A stretch of 64,000 nt of DNA from Lunatimonas sp. (lineage in GTDB: Bacteria > Bacteroidota > Bacteroidia > Cytophagales > Cyclobacteriaceae), in NCBI RefSeq assembly GCF_020832325.1, contig NZ_JAFIEU010000019.1:1-64000 (forward strand), read 5' to 3'. A program made the position numbers and the translations under genes. Numbering within the stretch: position 1 is the first letter of the stretch; the number at the start of each line of letters is the position of its first letter. The notes beneath the pieces were generated by a model. That model saw only the letters and a program-made list of their open reading frames with translations. It did not search any database and had not been told where the DNA came from. Positions 8,315 to 16,893 of this stretch are shown here, in pieces.

Positions 8315-9292
8315 TCAAGGTCCGCTGCTTTGGATCGCCAGTTGGATACGGGCCAATAGGGACCGTTCACCGGCGTGATCACCATTCAGGTGCCAGATCA
8401 TTACCCCGCCGGCACCTTGTTCGACGGCAAATCGGACTTTCTTTGTAATGGTGGCCTCGCCATTATAATAGATGGTACCACCCTCGATCACCTTAATCTC
8501 GTCCGATTCATGTGCCTCCGGGAAGAGTTCCAGCAGGCGTTTATAGGTGAGGCTTACCGGTGCACCCTCACCAAAGCCATAACCATAAAAGGGAAGGCCA
8601 ATGGTCAACTTGTGGGAGGGAACGCCCCGTTCTTGGTGGAAGTACAGAAAGTCTCTTTCGGCCATTTCAAATGGAGCGTGAGGCCCCACCTTTGCAAGGT
8701 TCCAAGGGCCGGTTTGGTCGTATGACATGATGTGGATTCTATCGTAATCCGCCAGTGTGCCGTCTGCAATACGGTTTGCATTCCAGCTCGCAAGAGCGGC
8801 GGTCATTTCTTTACCCTTTGCTTTCAATGCGACTCCCAACGCGGAGACCAATGGACCATATTGATCGTTAATGAGGTCGTTTTCCAAATCCACATCCACA
8901 CCATCGAATCCCATCCTTACGGCAAATTCCACCGTTTGTTCCACAAAATCAACGTGTCGATCGGGTGTTAAAAACGTGTGCAAATGATCGGGAGGGCTAC
9001 CTCCTCCCAAGGAGAGGAACACCTTCTTTCCATGTTTTTTAGCGAGGGCAATGGCTTCGGTCATACGGTTCTCTGCCCGGTAGGTTCCGTCTTTCTGGAT
9101 ATTGATAAACGCGAAATTGATGTCGGTTACCCGATCCAGGTTTACCTGTTCCAATCCGTCCATCCAGTCCCGGGGGCTAAACAAGTAACCCACCACCCTA
9201 AAAACGTTTTCTTCTTGTGATGCTTGCGGTTTACAGGCAAACCATGAAATCAGGCACAGGGTGCAGCAGGCAAATCGGAGAAGTAGCGACAT
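8315..9292 (-). CDS. Glycoside hydrolase family 18 lipoprotein (chitinase/endo-beta-N-acetylglucosaminidase type)
   Basis: A 325-residue lipoprotein (SWFAC lipobox, Cys20) with a single GH18 TIM barrel. The catalytic DxxDxDxE motif is intact at D130, D133, D135 and E137, preceded by the SLGGG strand and followed by MSYDQTGPW, as in chitinases. GH18 enzymes cut beta-1,4 bonds next to N-acetylglucosamine by substrate-assisted catalysis, acting on chitin, peptidoglycan fragments or N-glycans. No extra carbohydrate-binding module is present and the protein is short, so a cell-surface or periplasmic role on oligosaccharides is more likely than attack on crystalline chitin. Confidence 0.9.
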   Translation of the reverse strand: MSLLLRFACCTLCLISWFACKPQASQEENVFRVVGYLFSPRDWMDGLEQVNLDRVTDINFAFINIQKDGTYRAENRMTEAIALAKKHGKKVFLSLGGGSPPDHLHTFLTPDRHVDFVEQTVEFAVRMGFDGVDVDLENDLINDQYGPLVSALGVALKAKGKEMTAALASWNANRIADGTLADYDRIHIMSYDQTGPWNLAKVGPHAPFEMAERDFLYFHQERGVPSHKLTIGLPFYGYGFGEGAPVSLTYKRLLELFPEAHESDEIKVIEGGTIYYNGEATITKKVRFAVEQGAGGVMIWHLNGDHAGERSLLARIQLAIQSSGP

Positions 9293-9473
9293 ATTAACGG
9301 GTATAGGATAGTTTTGGAATAAACTTACTGATTTTTATCAGTTTTTTTGCTGGAGCTCATCATATTGTTTGGTTTTATATTCCTGTACCTTTAGGTTTCT
9401 GGTCAGGCGTTGGACATAGATAGCCCTGTACCGAACGTAGTAGAATCTTTGCTAACCAAAAATAGTTTTTATC

Positions 9474-10238
9474 ATGGAATTAAAAGGAAAAATTGCCGTC
9501 ATCACAGGAGGGGCAGGAGGGATTGGCCTTGCAACTGCACAGTTGTTTTTGGAACAGGGAGCGGCGGGGGTTGCCGTTGTAGATTTCAGTCAGGAATACT
9601 TGAATACTGGACAAAGGCAGCTTTCCGATAGCCGAGTTATTTGGATTCAGGCAGATGTCGCTACGGCTGCCGGGGTGCAGAAGTATATGGGGGAAGTAGA
9701 AAACGTCTATGGCAGGCTAGACGTCCTTTTTTTGAATGCAGGAGTGGAAGGTGTCGTGAAGCCGATAATTGACTATCCCGAGGAAGTATTTGACCATGTG
9801 ATGGCTGTAAACGTCAAGGGCGTATGGCTTGGTATGAAGTATGGGTTTCCCTTGCTAAAAAAGAGTGGTGGAGGCAGTGTTATCATTACCTCATCGGTGG
9901 CGGGATTGGGCGGAACACCCTCTGTGAGTGCTTATGTAGCCAGCAAACATGCCACGATCGGATTGATGAGAACGGGCGCACTGGAGGGAGCACCGGACCA
10001 AATCCGTGTGAACACCATACACCCCTCTCCGGTAGACAACCGAATGATGAGGTCACTGGAGGATGGCTTCGCACCGGGGCAGGGTGATGCCGTCAAGGAA
10101 AACTTCACGAAGATGATTCCATTGGGAAGATATGGTACCAACGAAGATATTGCACAGTTGGCTTTGTTTCTGGCGTCAGATCGCAGTTCCTTTATCACGG
10201 GTGCCACCTATGTGATCGACGGCGGAATGAAGGCCTGA
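9474..10238 (+). CDS. Short-chain dehydrogenase/reductase
   Basis: A 254-residue classical SDR. The cofactor motif TGGAGGIG (11-18), the NAG motif (88-90), Ser141, Tyr154 and Lys158 (YVASK) are all present, as is the typical C-terminal ITGATYVIDGGM. D37 after the second beta strand (VVDFS) favours NAD over NADP. It oxidises or reduces an alcohol/ketone pair; the substrate is not evident. A 55-base gap separates it from the dihydroorotase-like gene, so it may be the first gene of that operon. Confidence 0.9.
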   Translation: MELKGKIAVITGGAGGIGLATAQLFLEQGAAGVAVVDFSQEYLNTGQRQLSDSRVIWIQADVATAAGVQKYMGEVENVYGRLDVLFLNAGVEGVVKPIIDYPEEVFDHVMAVNVKGVWLGMKYGFPLLKKSGGGSVIITSSVAGLGGTPSVSAYVASKHATIGLMRTGALEGAPDQIRVNTIHPSPVDNRMMRSLEDGFAPGQGDAVKENFTKMIPLGRYGTNEDIAQLALFLASDRSSFITGATYVIDGGMKA

Positions 10239-10293
10239 TTTTAATTTCCTTTTTATCGAAGAAAATCGCAGTTTTGCAGAAAGTATTTTTAAT

Positions 10294-11544
10294 ATGAAAA
10301 AAATATTTCAGGCACTGCGCCTTATTTCCGATAACAGCATTCTCCCACCCGCCGATTATTTATTTGATGGTCAGGTTATACAAGAACTCCCTCAGGGAGC
10401 GGAATATCCATCAGATGCAGAACTGCTGCCTTGTGAAGGGCTTTTGGCGTCTAGAGGTTGGATTGATTTGCGGTGTTTCGTGGGGGAACCCGGATTGGAG
10501 TCAAGGGAAACGTTCGAGAGTCTTGGGGCAGGCTTGCAGCTGGGAGGCTTCTGCGAGGCGGTCATTCTTCCCAACACTCATCCAGCAATTCAATCGGTCA
10601 ACGAGGTTGCTTTCGTGCAGCAGCGCGCCAAAGAGCTGTTTTCCACGATCCACGTTCAGGCGGCCGTGACAAAAGACACTTTTGGAGAGGACTTTACGGA
10701 AATGATGGACCTGAACCATCAGGGTGTTCGGATCTTCGGTGAGGGCCTGCAGTCGCTATCGAATGGAGATCGCATGATGAAAGCCCTGCAATACTTGAAA
10801 AGATTTGGAGGAGTGCTGTTTGACCATTCTTATGACCCTCTGTTGGCATTATTTGGCCAAATGCACGAAGGGACTACCTCGACGGTACTTGGACTTAAGG
10901 GTATTCCCAGGCTTGCTGAGGAAACCGCCATTGATAAAAACCTTGCTATTTTAGAATATACTGGTGGGCGCATGCATTTTCAGGCGCTAAGTACGGCCGG
11001 TGGAGTGGACAAGATCAGAAAAGCCAAGAGAAAGGGGTTGCAAGTCACTGCTGATACATCTATTTATCAGTTGATATTCGATGCGGAAGATTTGATGGAC
11101 TTTGATACCTCCTACAAGGTGCTTCCACCCTTTCGGGACGAGGCAGATAGACTGGCATTGATCGATGGGTTAAAGGACGGAACCATCGATGCCTTGGTCA
11201 GCAACCACATTCCCCAGGATGTGGATGCGAAGTTTATGGAGTTTGACTTGGCCCCCTTTGGCATGATCGGCTTGCAGACGTTTTTGCCGGCGATGGTGTA
11301 CTTGGAGGAGGTATTGGGCTGGCCTTTGCTAATCCAAAAACTCACGTCGGGTCCAGCTTCGGTGTTGGGGCTGCCGGTAGACCGATTTGATACGCTGACG
11401 GTATTCGACCCATCGGCTATCTGGGAATATGATTTGAGAAATAACGCGTCCGTGAGTCAAAACTCACCCTGGCTGGGAAAATCGCTGAAAGGCAGGGTGG
11501 AATTTATGGTGAATAAAGGTAAGTTTTTGAAAGTCTATGAATAA
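10294..11544 (+). CDS. Dihydroorotase homologue lacking the metal-binding residues
   Basis: A 416-residue amidohydrolase-fold protein aligned with class I dihydroorotase over its whole length (PNTHP at 93-97, DHSYDP, TSGPASVLGLP near the C-terminus). The metal site is gone: the family DxHxHLREPG reads D58-L-R-C-F-V-G-E-P-G, so both His and the substrate-binding Arg are lost. The later His of HxxHxST is Ala (HFQALST), and TDHAPH has become SNHIPQ. It is probably not catalytic in pyrimidine synthesis. Non-catalytic dihydroorotase-like proteins are known as structural partners of aspartate transcarbamoylase, but its place at the head of a membrane/glycosyltransferase operon suggests another role. 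It overlaps the next gene by 8 bases. Confidence 0.85.
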   Translation: MKKIFQALRLISDNSILPPADYLFDGQVIQELPQGAEYPSDAELLPCEGLLASRGWIDLRCFVGEPGLESRETFESLGAGLQLGGFCEAVILPNTHPAIQSVNEVAFVQQRAKELFSTIHVQAAVTKDTFGEDFTEMMDLNHQGVRIFGEGLQSLSNGDRMMKALQYLKRFGGVLFDHSYDPLLALFGQMHEGTTSTVLGLKGIPRLAEETAIDKNLAILEYTGGRMHFQALSTAGGVDKIRKAKRKGLQVTADTSIYQLIFDAEDLMDFDTSYKVLPPFRDEADRLALIDGLKDGTIDALVSNHIPQDVDAKFMEFDLAPFGMIGLQTFLPAMVYLEEVLGWPLLIQKLTSGPASVLGLPVDRFDTLTVFDPSAIWEYDLRNNASVSQNSPWLGKSLKGRVEFMVNKGKFLKVYE

Positions 11545-12052
11545 ATTTATGCACGCTGCTCTGCCTTTTGGGATAGCGGGAGGCTTTCTGTTGGTTCTTG
11601 GCTTTTTGTTGTTGTATTTTCTCGGCACCGAGCCTGTCGGGATGGTGCTCAATTTCGGGTATGTAGCCACTCCGCTATTTGTATTTGCCGGCATCAAGCA
11701 ATTTAGAGATAAACACAATGGAGGCGAGCTGTATTTTAGTCAGGGGATGAGCGTGGGTTTTTTTGTGTATACCTTGATGGCGTTGATTTCAGCCTTTTTT
11801 ATATGGGTCTTTATGGTGTTTCAGCCGGAGGTTTTTGAGGTTTTTAAGGCATCCAATATAGCGTTATTGGAGCAAAAAAGAGCACTTTTGACCGAGCAAC
11901 TTGGGGAGCAAAGTTTTGAGGAGACCTATGTGAACATACAGGCGATGTCGGTTTTTGACGTAGCACTCAATGATTTCCTACGAAAAATAATCCCTGGATT
12001 ATTTTTTACAATAATAATTTCCATAATTTTAAAGAGGACTTTAACCCCATAA
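11537..12052 (+). CDS. DUF4199 membrane protein
   Basis: A 171-residue protein with four predicted transmembrane segments (about 7-30, 36-53, 72-97 and 146-165) and a helical stretch between the third and fourth. This pattern and length fit DUF4199, a Bacteroidota inner-membrane family of unknown function. It starts inside the end of the dihydroorotase-like gene (8-base overlap) and is followed 12 bases later by a second member, which suggests the two form a hetero-complex. Confidence 0.75.
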   Translation: MNKFMHAALPFGIAGGFLLVLGFLLLYFLGTEPVGMVLNFGYVATPLFVFAGIKQFRDKHNGGELYFSQGMSVGFFVYTLMALISAFFIWVFMVFQPEVFEVFKASNIALLEQKRALLTEQLGEQSFEETYVNIQAMSVFDVALNDFLRKIIPGLFFTIIISIILKRTLTP

Positions 12053-12064
12053 AATGTAATCACT

Positions 12065-12616
12065 ATGGAAAATAACATGACTACTTCTCCCTCGCAAGCT
12101 GCGCTCAAATCTGGCCTTTACCTCGGTTTGACCATGTTTATCCTGACACTATTGGCCTATTTTATCGATTATACCATTCTGGTGTCCTTTTGGTTTGGTA
12201 TCGTGATTTTGGCCTTGTTTTTTGGGCTGATCGTATATTTTGGCTTCCAATACAGAAAGGAAGTAGGCGGTTTCCTAGAATATGGCCCGGCTTTTATGTT
12301 TTCCTTTGTCACGTTGTTGGTGAGCGGTCTGATTGGGTTGGTCGGTAATTTGATCTTGTACCAGGTCATAGACCCTCAGCTTCCTACCATGCTGGTAGAT
12401 GCCCAATTGGAAAACATGTTGAACATGATGGACCGGTTCGGGGCCGGAGATAGTATCTCCGGTGATCAATTGGATGAAATACGGGACGGTGTTCAAGCAA
12501 ACTTTACAGTTTTTGGGCAGATTAAATCATTTGGAATTGGATTGATTGTCTACGCAATTATGGCGCTTATCTTAGCAGCAATAATCAAGAAGCGGGATAA
12601 GTCATTGGACTATTAA
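12065..12616 (+). CDS. DUF4199 membrane protein (second copy)
   Basis: A 183-residue protein with the same layout as its neighbour: four hydrophobic segments (about 16-32, 36-57, 74-98 and 155-174), a GLIVYFGFQYRKEVGG stretch matching the DUF4199 cytoplasmic loop, and an amphipathic region before the last helix. It lies 9 bases before the GT2 gene. A role with the lipid-linked glycosyltransferases encoded downstream is an inference from the operon. Confidence 0.78.
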   Translation: MENNMTTSPSQAALKSGLYLGLTMFILTLLAYFIDYTILVSFWFGIVILALFFGLIVYFGFQYRKEVGGFLEYGPAFMFSFVTLLVSGLIGLVGNLILYQVIDPQLPTMLVDAQLENMLNMMDRFGAGDSISGDQLDEIRDGVQANFTVFGQIKSFGIGLIVYAIMALILAAIIKKRDKSLDY

Positions 12617-12625
12617 AGCATTTAG

Positions 12626-13588
12626 ATGTTGCAAATATCGGTTGTCATACCTGTTTTTAACGAAGAAGAGTCATTGCCTGAGCTGGTTTCCTGGATCCAC
12701 CATGTGTTGAAAAAGCAGGGGTTTACCTACGAGATTCTCTTGGTAGATGACGGCAGCACAGATGGATCTTGGGAGGTAATCCGAAGATTGGCAGGCAGAG
12801 ACAGCGTGGTGAAGGGCATTGGTTTCAACCGGAATTATGGCAAGTCTGCTGCCTTGGACATCGGCTTCTCCAAAGCGAAGGGGGACGTGGTGGTTACCAT
12901 GGATGCGGATATGCAGGATTCTCCGGACGAGATCGCCGGACTATACCGAATGATCAAGGAGGAGGGTTACCATTTGGTGTCCGGTTGGAAAAAAGAGCGC
13001 CATGATCCCATTACCAAAACGATCCCTTCCAAGTTTTTCAATGCGGTGACACGCCTTATTTCGGGCATCAAGCTTCATGATTTTAATTGTGGGCTAAAAG
13101 CCTATCAGAACAAGGTAGTGAAGAATATCCACATCTACGGGGAAATGCATCGCTATATCCCTCTGATAGCAAATTGGCAGGGATATGGAAAAATAGGGGA
13201 AAAGGTGGTATCTCATCAGCCCAGAAAGTACGGAACGACCAAGTTTGGGATCGAGCGGTTTATCAATGGATTTCTGGATTTGATTTCGGTTTCCTTTGTC
13301 AATCGGTACCGTAAAAACCCCATGCATTTTTTTGGTACCCTAGGTACCATTTCATTTCTCTCCGGCTTTATCATTACATTCAAGTTGGTGTACGAAAAAA
13401 TTCAGGGATTGCGCCATGGACTATCTGTTCGAGAAATTACAGATCAACCGCTTTTTTTTCTGGCTTTGGTGGCCTTGATAGTGGGAGTGCAGCTATTTTT
13501 GACCGGATTTCTGGCCGAGATGATGACCTCTAATAATTCCAGGCGATCCGATTATACCATTTCGGAGGAGATTAACTTAGAGGATTGA
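12626..13588 (+). CDS. GT2 glycosyltransferase, polyprenyl-phosphate sugar synthase type
   Basis: A 320-residue protein with a GT-A catalytic domain: VVIPVFNEEESL, DDGSTDGSW, FNRNYGKSAALD and the metal motif DADMQDSPDEI. Two C-terminal transmembrane helices (about 233-252 and 268-293) follow. This layout is that of DPM1/ArnC/GtrB-like enzymes, which transfer a sugar from a nucleotide donor to polyprenyl phosphate on the cytoplasmic face of the inner membrane. It ends in TGATG, overlapping the next glycosyltransferase gene. Confidence 0.88.
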   Translation: MLQISVVIPVFNEEESLPELVSWIHHVLKKQGFTYEILLVDDGSTDGSWEVIRRLAGRDSVVKGIGFNRNYGKSAALDIGFSKAKGDVVVTMDADMQDSPDEIAGLYRMIKEEGYHLVSGWKKERHDPITKTIPSKFFNAVTRLISGIKLHDFNCGLKAYQNKVVKNIHIYGEMHRYIPLIANWQGYGKIGEKVVSHQPRKYGTTKFGIERFINGFLDLISVSFVNRYRKNPMHFFGTLGTISFLSGFIITFKLVYEKIQGLRHGLSVREITDQPLFFLALVALIVGVQLFLTGFLAEMMTSNNSRRSDYTISEEINLED

Positions 13589-14541
13589 TGCTGTTTTCAG
13601 TTATCATTCCCGTATTTAACCGTCCAAAGGAGCTCATGGCCCTTCTAGACAGCCTTTCAGGGCAATGCTATAGGGATTTTGAAGTCATCGTGGTGGACGA
13701 CGGGTCGGATATTACCTGTGAGGCGGAAGTTCTTTCCCTGCAGGACTCCATGAATCTAACGTACGTGTACCAGCAAAATTCCGGGCAGGGGTTTGCTCGT
13801 AACAAAGGAATGCATCAAGCGAACGGGAATTTTTTTATTTTTTTGGATTCGGATTGCATACTACCGACAGACTACCTAAGTAAAGTGGCTGAAGCCGTTA
13901 ACGTGAAAGGTTTAGATGCCTTTGGGGGTCCCGACCGCGCGCGGGATGACTTCAATCCGTTACAGCAAGCCATGAACTATAGCATGACCTCCTTCTGGAC
14001 AACGGGAGGCATACGTGGAAAGATGAAAGATCCCGCTAAATACCAGGCAAGAGGATACAATATGGGGTTTTCGAGGGAGGTTTTCGAGGAAGTCGGAGGC
14101 TTTCGAGATGCAAATCGGGCAGAGGATATAGAAATCAGTCTACGCATCAAAAAGGCTGGGTTTAGGCTGGAACTGGTTCAGGAAGCATGGGTCTACCATC
14201 ATCGGAAGAGCACACTCTGGGGCTTTGCCAAACAAAGCCATCAATTTGGGAGAAATAGAATACACGTAAACCGACTACATCCTGGGGCAATGCAGTTGGT
14301 TCACCTGCTGCCCTTGTTTTTTTTGATCGGGATGTTGATGCTACCGGTACTTTATGGCTTTTTTCCGGGGCTTTTTGCTGTAGGTGCTACACTTTTTGGT
14401 TGTTGGGTATTGGCCATTTTGGTGTCAGCATCCTTCGAGACAGGCTCTCTCAGAGTGGGTCTCTTGGCTGTCCTTACGTCCTGTATTCAGCTTGCGTGCT
14501 ATGGGGCTGGGATTGCGTACGGGCCCTTCCAGTCAAAATGA
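13588..14541 (+). CDS. GT2 glycosyltransferase with C-terminal membrane helices
   Basis: A 317-residue family 2 glycosyltransferase: SVIIPVFNRP, VDDGSD, the DSD metal motif (FLDSDC) and RAEDIEISLR in the acceptor region. Two or three hydrophobic segments follow after residue about 235. The ATG overlaps the previous stop codon (TGATG), so translation is coupled; a TTG three bases earlier is also possible. It is the last gene of the operon that begins with the dihydroorotase-like gene. It probably adds a sugar to a membrane-linked glycan; the product is unknown. Confidence 0.87.
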   Translation: MLFSVIIPVFNRPKELMALLDSLSGQCYRDFEVIVVDDGSDITCEAEVLSLQDSMNLTYVYQQNSGQGFARNKGMHQANGNFFIFLDSDCILPTDYLSKVAEAVNVKGLDAFGGPDRARDDFNPLQQAMNYSMTSFWTTGGIRGKMKDPAKYQARGYNMGFSREVFEEVGGFRDANRAEDIEISLRIKKAGFRLELVQEAWVYHHRKSTLWGFAKQSHQFGRNRIHVNRLHPGAMQLVHLLPLFFLIGMLMLPVLYGFFPGLFAVGATLFGCWVLAILVSASFETGSLRVGLLAVLTSCIQLACYGAGIAYGPFQSK

Positions 14542-14591
14542 GCTTGGCAGCACCACTCTGGAAGTGTTTCGCCTTTCCCGAAGGTTAGATG

Positions 14592-15359
14592 CTACGTGCC
14601 TTTTGTGCAAAAGAAAAGGATTTCCTTTGGCGGGAGCGCGTGCCGAATGATAGTCTCTTCCGGCAAGGTTTTGACGAATGTATTTTCCTGTACGTGTAGG
14701 CCCGATTTACTGAGCCGGGAGGCATAGTCTCTGCCGTATTTTCGTACGTGATCCCGCTGCCCAAAAAGCCTTTCACGCTCAGAAGGGTCGGTGACAGTAG
14801 CATCCTCCAGCGTGGTGTCCATCTCGTATACCGGGGATTGTATGATACCCCAGCCAGTATTTTTCAGTACCCGATTGATTTCCCGGCAGGCTTGTATATC
14901 GTCCTGTACATGCTCCAGCACGTGGTTGCAAAAAACCACGTCAAAACTATCGTCGGCAAAGGGGATTTGATGTATGTCCATTTTAACTTGGGCAAGGGGA
15001 GACTCCAAGTCTCCGGTGATGTACTCCAAATTGGAGAGTTTGGCAAAACGATCGATAAAGCAATGTTCCGGAGCGACGTGAAGCACCTTGAGTTCTTGGG
15101 TGAAAAAGGTAGTTTTGTCTTTCAAAAATAACCACATTAACCGGTGTCTTTCCAGAGCTAAACAATTTGGACATAGGGCGTTTTCTCGGGCTTTTCGGCC
15201 ATAGGGAAGGAACTTCCGAAACGATTTCCCGCACACATTGCAGGTGACATTTTTGCCGGAATAGAATAAAACACTTACTTTTAAAAAACTATGGCTGAAT
15301 AATTGAAGGTATTTTCTTGGAACATAACGGATTACCCAGCTTATTAATGTTTTTGTCAT
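14592..15359 (-). CDS. SAM-dependent methyltransferase with N-terminal zinc ribbon
   Basis: A 255-residue protein. Residues about 40-66 hold CNVCG and CPNC, a four-cysteine zinc ribbon. A class I methyltransferase domain follows: VLHVAPEH in place of motif I, DLESPL, and the typical DDSFDVVFCNHVLEHV block. The canonical GxGxG of motif I is altered to APE. Proteins of this arrangement are often near polysaccharide genes, and this one converges with the GT2 operon 50 bases away. The substrate is not known. Confidence 0.82.
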   Translation of the reverse strand: MTKTLISWVIRYVPRKYLQLFSHSFLKVSVLFYSGKNVTCNVCGKSFRKFLPYGRKARENALCPNCLALERHRLMWLFLKDKTTFFTQELKVLHVAPEHCFIDRFAKLSNLEYITGDLESPLAQVKMDIHQIPFADDSFDVVFCNHVLEHVQDDIQACREINRVLKNTGWGIIQSPVYEMDTTLEDATVTDPSERERLFGQRDHVRKYGRDYASRLSKSGLHVQENTFVKTLPEETIIRHALPPKEILFFCTKGT

Positions 15360-15503
15360 AACGTGGTTTTGTAGAAACAGCCGTGCAAGATAATCAATCT
15401 GATTTGATTGCCTTTTCGAAAAACAGAGAAACTGAACGATTTGAAAATTATGTCAGTGGTGATATAAGTGGGTTACTGGGTTCGTTTCTAACATTGAAAA
15501 GTT

Positions 15504-15511
15504 TAAATTTG
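15504..15511 (+). promoter_or_regulatory. Candidate Bacteroidota -7 promoter box (TAnnTTTG)
   Basis: TAAATTTG exactly fits the -7 consensus of Bacteroidota primary sigma factors and sits 20 bases before the ATG of the adaptor gene. The -33 TTG element is not clear at the expected distance, so the call rests on one box and its position. Confidence 0.35.
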
Positions 15512-15531
15512 TAGATGTAAATTGCAATTTG

Positions 15532-16845
15532 ATGAATAAGAACTTAATATATGTGGCCATCGGCAGTATCGTAGTGATTACCATCCTGTACTTTTCGCTG
15601 GGGTCAAACCGCGTAGGGAGTGGCAATGAACTAACGGCTACGGTCCGGATGGGCAAGTTTAAAGTGGAAATTACGACAACAGGTGAGCTCGAAGCGTTGC
15701 GCTCTGTACAGGTATTTGGGCCATCAGATGCCCGACGCTTTCGAATAGGAAGTTTTACTATTGATAAGATGGTGGACGAGGGAACGGTGGTGAAGCAGGG
15801 AGATTTTATCTGTTCGATCGATAAGACAGAGTTGTTCGGGCGGCTGGAAGACAAGCGGCTGGAGCTGGACCAAACAAGGGCGCAGTACGAACAAATACAA
15901 TTGGATACCTCGCTCAATCTTCGGCAGGAGCGGGATAATATACTCAACATGGAGTATATCGTTCAAGAGCAGGAATTGATTTTGGAGCAGTCTCAATATG
16001 AGCCACCGGCTATCATCAAGCAGAACCAGTACAATATGGAAAAAGCCAAGCGGGAGCTCAGCCAGGCAAGGGAACGCTACCGTATAAAAACGCTGCAAGA
16101 AAGGGCCCGAATGGTAGAGATTGGTGCAAAGCTACGCGAGGTTCAGACGGAGGTGGATCAGATGATTGAGGTCTTGGATAAATTTGTGGTAAAAGCACCG
16201 CAAGATGGCATGGTGATCTATGTAACCAACCGTGGTACCAAGGTTCGGGAAGGGTCTCAAATCAGTTCTTGGAATCCTGTAGTGGCGACCTTACCCGATC
16301 TGACCACCATGCAGAGTATCACCTACGTGAATGAAGTGGATATTCGCCGTGTCAAGATCGGACAGGAGGTAGAGATAGGCTTGGATGCATTTCCCGATAA
16401 GCGGTTTAGTGGAAAGGTAACTAAAGTAGCCAATGTGGGACAGCAGCGTCCAAATTCCGATGCAAAAGTGTTTGAGGTAATCATTCGGATTCATGAAAGT
16501 GATGACCTGTTGAGACCTTCGATGACTACCAGTAATGCCATCATAGCCGACCAGCTAGACAATGTGCTGTACGTGCCATTGGAGGCGATCAATGTGGAGA
16601 ATGATTCGATCAATTATGTGTACCTAAAGAGTGGGGTGAAGCAAGAGGTAATGATGGGCTTGACCAATGCCAACGACGTGGTGATTGAAAAGGGATTAAA
16701 TCAAGGTGACAAAGTGTATCTTTCCACTCCCAATTGGGGAGAAAACTTAGCGGTTAAATTATTGGACGAGCTGAATGGAAAGCGAAGTTTGGATCGTGAC
16801 GAACCGAGAGTTACCGCAGATCGAGCCCAGGGATTTGTTCCTTAG
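15532..16845 (+). CDS. HlyD-family periplasmic adaptor of a tripartite efflux/export system
   Basis: A 437-residue membrane-fusion protein: one N-terminal transmembrane anchor (5-23), a split biotinyl-lipoyl domain (from about 40, resuming at VVKAPQDGMVIYV near 220), a long coiled coil in between (about 100-205) and a C-terminal beta-barrel. It links an inner-membrane transporter to an outer-membrane channel. ATG at 15532 is preferred over a TTG one codon earlier. The stop lies 48 bases before the permease ATG. It is the first gene of an adaptor-permease-TolC operon. Confidence 0.88.
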   Translation: MNKNLIYVAIGSIVVITILYFSLGSNRVGSGNELTATVRMGKFKVEITTTGELEALRSVQVFGPSDARRFRIGSFTIDKMVDEGTVVKQGDFICSIDKTELFGRLEDKRLELDQTRAQYEQIQLDTSLNLRQERDNILNMEYIVQEQELILEQSQYEPPAIIKQNQYNMEKAKRELSQARERYRIKTLQERARMVEIGAKLREVQTEVDQMIEVLDKFVVKAPQDGMVIYVTNRGTKVREGSQISSWNPVVATLPDLTTMQSITYVNEVDIRRVKIGQEVEIGLDAFPDKRFSGKVTKVANVGQQRPNSDAKVFEVIIRIHESDDLLRPSMTTSNAIIADQLDNVLYVPLEAINVENDSINYVYLKSGVKQEVMMGLTNANDVVIEKGLNQGDKVYLSTPNWGENLAVKLLDELNGKRSLDRDEPRVTADRAQGFVP

Positions 16846-16893
16846 CCTTTGGTCAGACTACCCATTTTCCGTACGGCAACCAAAACACGAAGT

